15,212 nt of DNA, taken from JBIOYL01 sp044870185. GTDB lineage: Bacteria; Actinomycetota; CALGFH01. Positions within the stretch are counted from its first letter, which is position 1. Each line of letters begins with the position of its first letter. Made by a program: the position numbers and the translations under genes. The notes beneath the pieces were generated by a model that saw only the letters and a program-made list of their open reading frames with translations, was not told the origin of the DNA and searched no databases. Location of the stretch: the NCBI GenBank assembly GCA_044870185.1, contig JBIOYL010000355.1:1-15212 (forward strand). Reading direction: 5' to 3'. This document shows, in pieces, positions 14,426 through 15,212 of this stretch.

Positions 14426-15076
14426 TCAGGCGGTCGGGGCGGCCAGGGTGCCGGCGACCTTGGCCAGGTCCGCCACGAAGCCCTTGTAGGCCAGCGCCCG
14501 GCTCTCCTCGTCCGGCGCGCGCAGGATGGAGGAGGGGTGCACGGTGGCGAGCACCTTCGGCGCAAGGTCGGAGGCGATGAACCGGCCGCGCTCGCGGCTG
14601 ACCCGGAAGCTCGCCCCGAGCAGCGCCTGCGCGGCGGTCGCCCCGAGCAGCACGAGCACCTGCGGCTGCACGACGGCGAGCTCGGCGTCCAGCCAGGGCC
14701 GGCAGGCATGCACCTCCTCGGCGTTGGGCTTCTGGTGCAGCCGCAGCTTGCCCCTGCGCACCCACTTGAAGTGCTTGACGACGTTGGTGACGTAGGCCTG
14801 CGACCGGTCGATCCCGGCCTCGGCGAGCGCCTGGTCGAGCAGCTGTCCGGCCGGGCCCACGAACGGGCGGCCGGTGCGGTCCTCGACGTCGCCGGGCTGC
14901 TCGCCCACCAGCATGACCCTGGCGTGCCGGGCGCCCTCGCCGAAGACCGTCTGGGTGCCGGTCTGCCACAGGTGGCAGGCCTGACAGCCGGCGGCCGCCC
15001 GGCGGAGCTGCTCCAGGCCGCCGCCTGGCGGGATGAGGTCGTGGACCGGGCTGGGTGGCTGCGCGCGGGGGGTCAT
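14426..15076 (-). CDS. udgX: Uracil-DNA glycosylase UdgX (covalent uracil-DNA binding, family 4-like)
   Basis: A 216-residue protein of the family 4 uracil-DNA glycosylase fold. Motif A is GEQPG (58-62) rather than GEAPG, followed by DVEDRTGRPFVGPAG. The UdgX-specific loop is RGKLRLHQKPN, with His114 corresponding to the His of Mycobacterium smegmatis UdgX (KRRIH) that forms a covalent bond with the abasic site after uracil removal. The distal motif is HPSSILR (180-186). Cys31, Cys34 and Cys125 are probable iron-sulfur ligands; I see no fourth cysteine. By family knowledge UdgX marks uracil in DNA and stays bound. ATG at 15076 is favoured over a TTG at 15109: it matches the family length and a TAGCTT element lies seven bases ahead. 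tldD follows after ten bases. Confidence 0.93.
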   Translation of the reverse strand: MTPRAQPPSPVHDLIPPGGGLEQLRRAAAGCQACHLWQTGTQTVFGEGARHARVMLVGEQPGDVEDRTGRPFVGPAGQLLDQALAEAGIDRSQAYVTNVVKHFKWVRRGKLRLHQKPNAEEVHACRPWLDAELAVVQPQVLVLLGATAAQALLGASFRVSRERGRFIASDLAPKVLATVHPSSILRAPDEESRALAYKGFVADLAKVAGTLAAPTA

Positions 15077-15083
15077 ACCACCG

Positions 15084-15089
15084 AAGCTA
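15084..15089 (-). promoter_or_regulatory. Candidate -10 element for leaderless udgX transcript
   Basis: On the minus strand TAGCTT fits TANNNT and ends seven bases before the udgX ATG, the same sequence pattern (TAGCYT) and spacing as for the kinase-like gene at 3054. No ribosome site is convincing. It would drive udgX-tldD-tldE-pip. Confidence 0.45.
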
Positions 15090-15138
15090 CCACGGCCATC
15101 CGACAGCAAACGCCGGCTCGGCGCTCGGCCGAGGGCCC

Positions 15139-15182
15139 GGCCGGACCTACTTGGGGACCGGGCCGGACCTACTTGGGGACCG
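15139..15182 (-). repeat. Two perfect 22-bp tandem copies at the right edge, each containing a TAG
   Basis: The 22-base unit (core cggacctacttggggaccg on the plus strand) occurs at 15139-15160 and 15161-15182, identical. On the minus strand each copy contains ccc-aag-tag. The right-hand copy would supply the last codons and stop of a leftward gene; the left-hand copy repeats them downstream. Confidence 0.85.
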
Positions 15183-15212
15183 GGCCGAGCACGAGCGCCG
15201 GCGCCGGCGCCC
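15169..15212 (-). CDS. C-terminal tail of an unidentified leftward gene cut by the window edge
   Basis: On the minus strand one frame from the edge reads APAPALVLGPVPK and then TAG at 15171-15169. Only 13 codons are in view, so the protein cannot be identified, and the frame may be accidental. The idea rests on direction, the in-frame stop, and the resemblance to the other stop-spanning repeats of this window. If real, the spacer to the udgX start is 92 bases. Confidence 0.3.
   Translation of the reverse strand, partial: APAPALVLGPVPK

Noticed and set aside
11851..14580. 909-codon open frame on the plus strand
   Set aside because: Antisense to tldE, tldD and the end of udgX; low-complexity translation; no ribosome site or family motif.
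15077..15109. TTG start giving 11 extra residues on UdgX
   Set aside because: No ribosome site, and it would read through the candidate -10 element; family length fits the ATG at 15076.

Overview
The window is very GC-rich, with nearly every third codon position G or C. The gene families present (DnaE2, UdgX, a membrane kinase-like protein with an extracytoplasmic domain, probable leaderless promoters) point to an actinobacterium (Actinomycetota), probably an uncultured or deep lineage. The sequence alone does not support naming a genus. I see no tRNA, rRNA, CRISPR array, insertion sequence or phage gene. No stretch longer than about 210 bases lacks a gene or an identifiable repeat.

Layout. 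The left 5 kb is read rightward. It holds a dnaE2-type error-prone DNA polymerase gene, cut at its 5' end by the window edge and broken by two single-base losses, then a membrane-anchored kinase-like protein that lacks its catalytic residues and carries a carbohydrate-binding-like domain outside the cell. Everything from 5.2 kb to the right edge is read leftward. In transcription order this is: the tail of an unseen gene at the edge, udgX (uracil-DNA glycosylase X), tldD, tldE/pmbA, a proline iminopeptidase, a Nudix hydrolase, fpg/mutM, a tiny NfeD-like protein, a flotillin/SPFH protein, a TIGR01777-type NAD-dependent epimerase, and an aldo/keto reductase. The two blocks converge on a repeat-filled spacer at 4984-5186.

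How the genes relate. Four genes deal with damaged DNA or nucleotides: DnaE2 (lesion bypass), UdgX (uracil), Fpg (oxidised purines) and possibly the Nudix enzyme (nucleotide-pool cleaning or ADP-ribose hydrolysis). tldD and tldE encode the two subunits of one metalloprotease. The NfeD-like protein and the flotillin form the usual two-gene membrane-microdomain module. The rest are housekeeping-type enzymes.

Most unusual signals: (1) short tandem repeats at three gene 3' ends, in which the repeat unit includes the stop codon and is reiterated downstream; (2) a surface-sensor-like pseudokinase; (3) a UdgX with the His-loop that covalently traps uracil-DNA; (4) two frameshifts confined to dnaE2; (5) a recurring TANNNT-N7/8-ATG arrangement that suggests leaderless transcripts. 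I did not find a convincing new multi-gene system; the repeat pattern is the best candidate for something undescribed.
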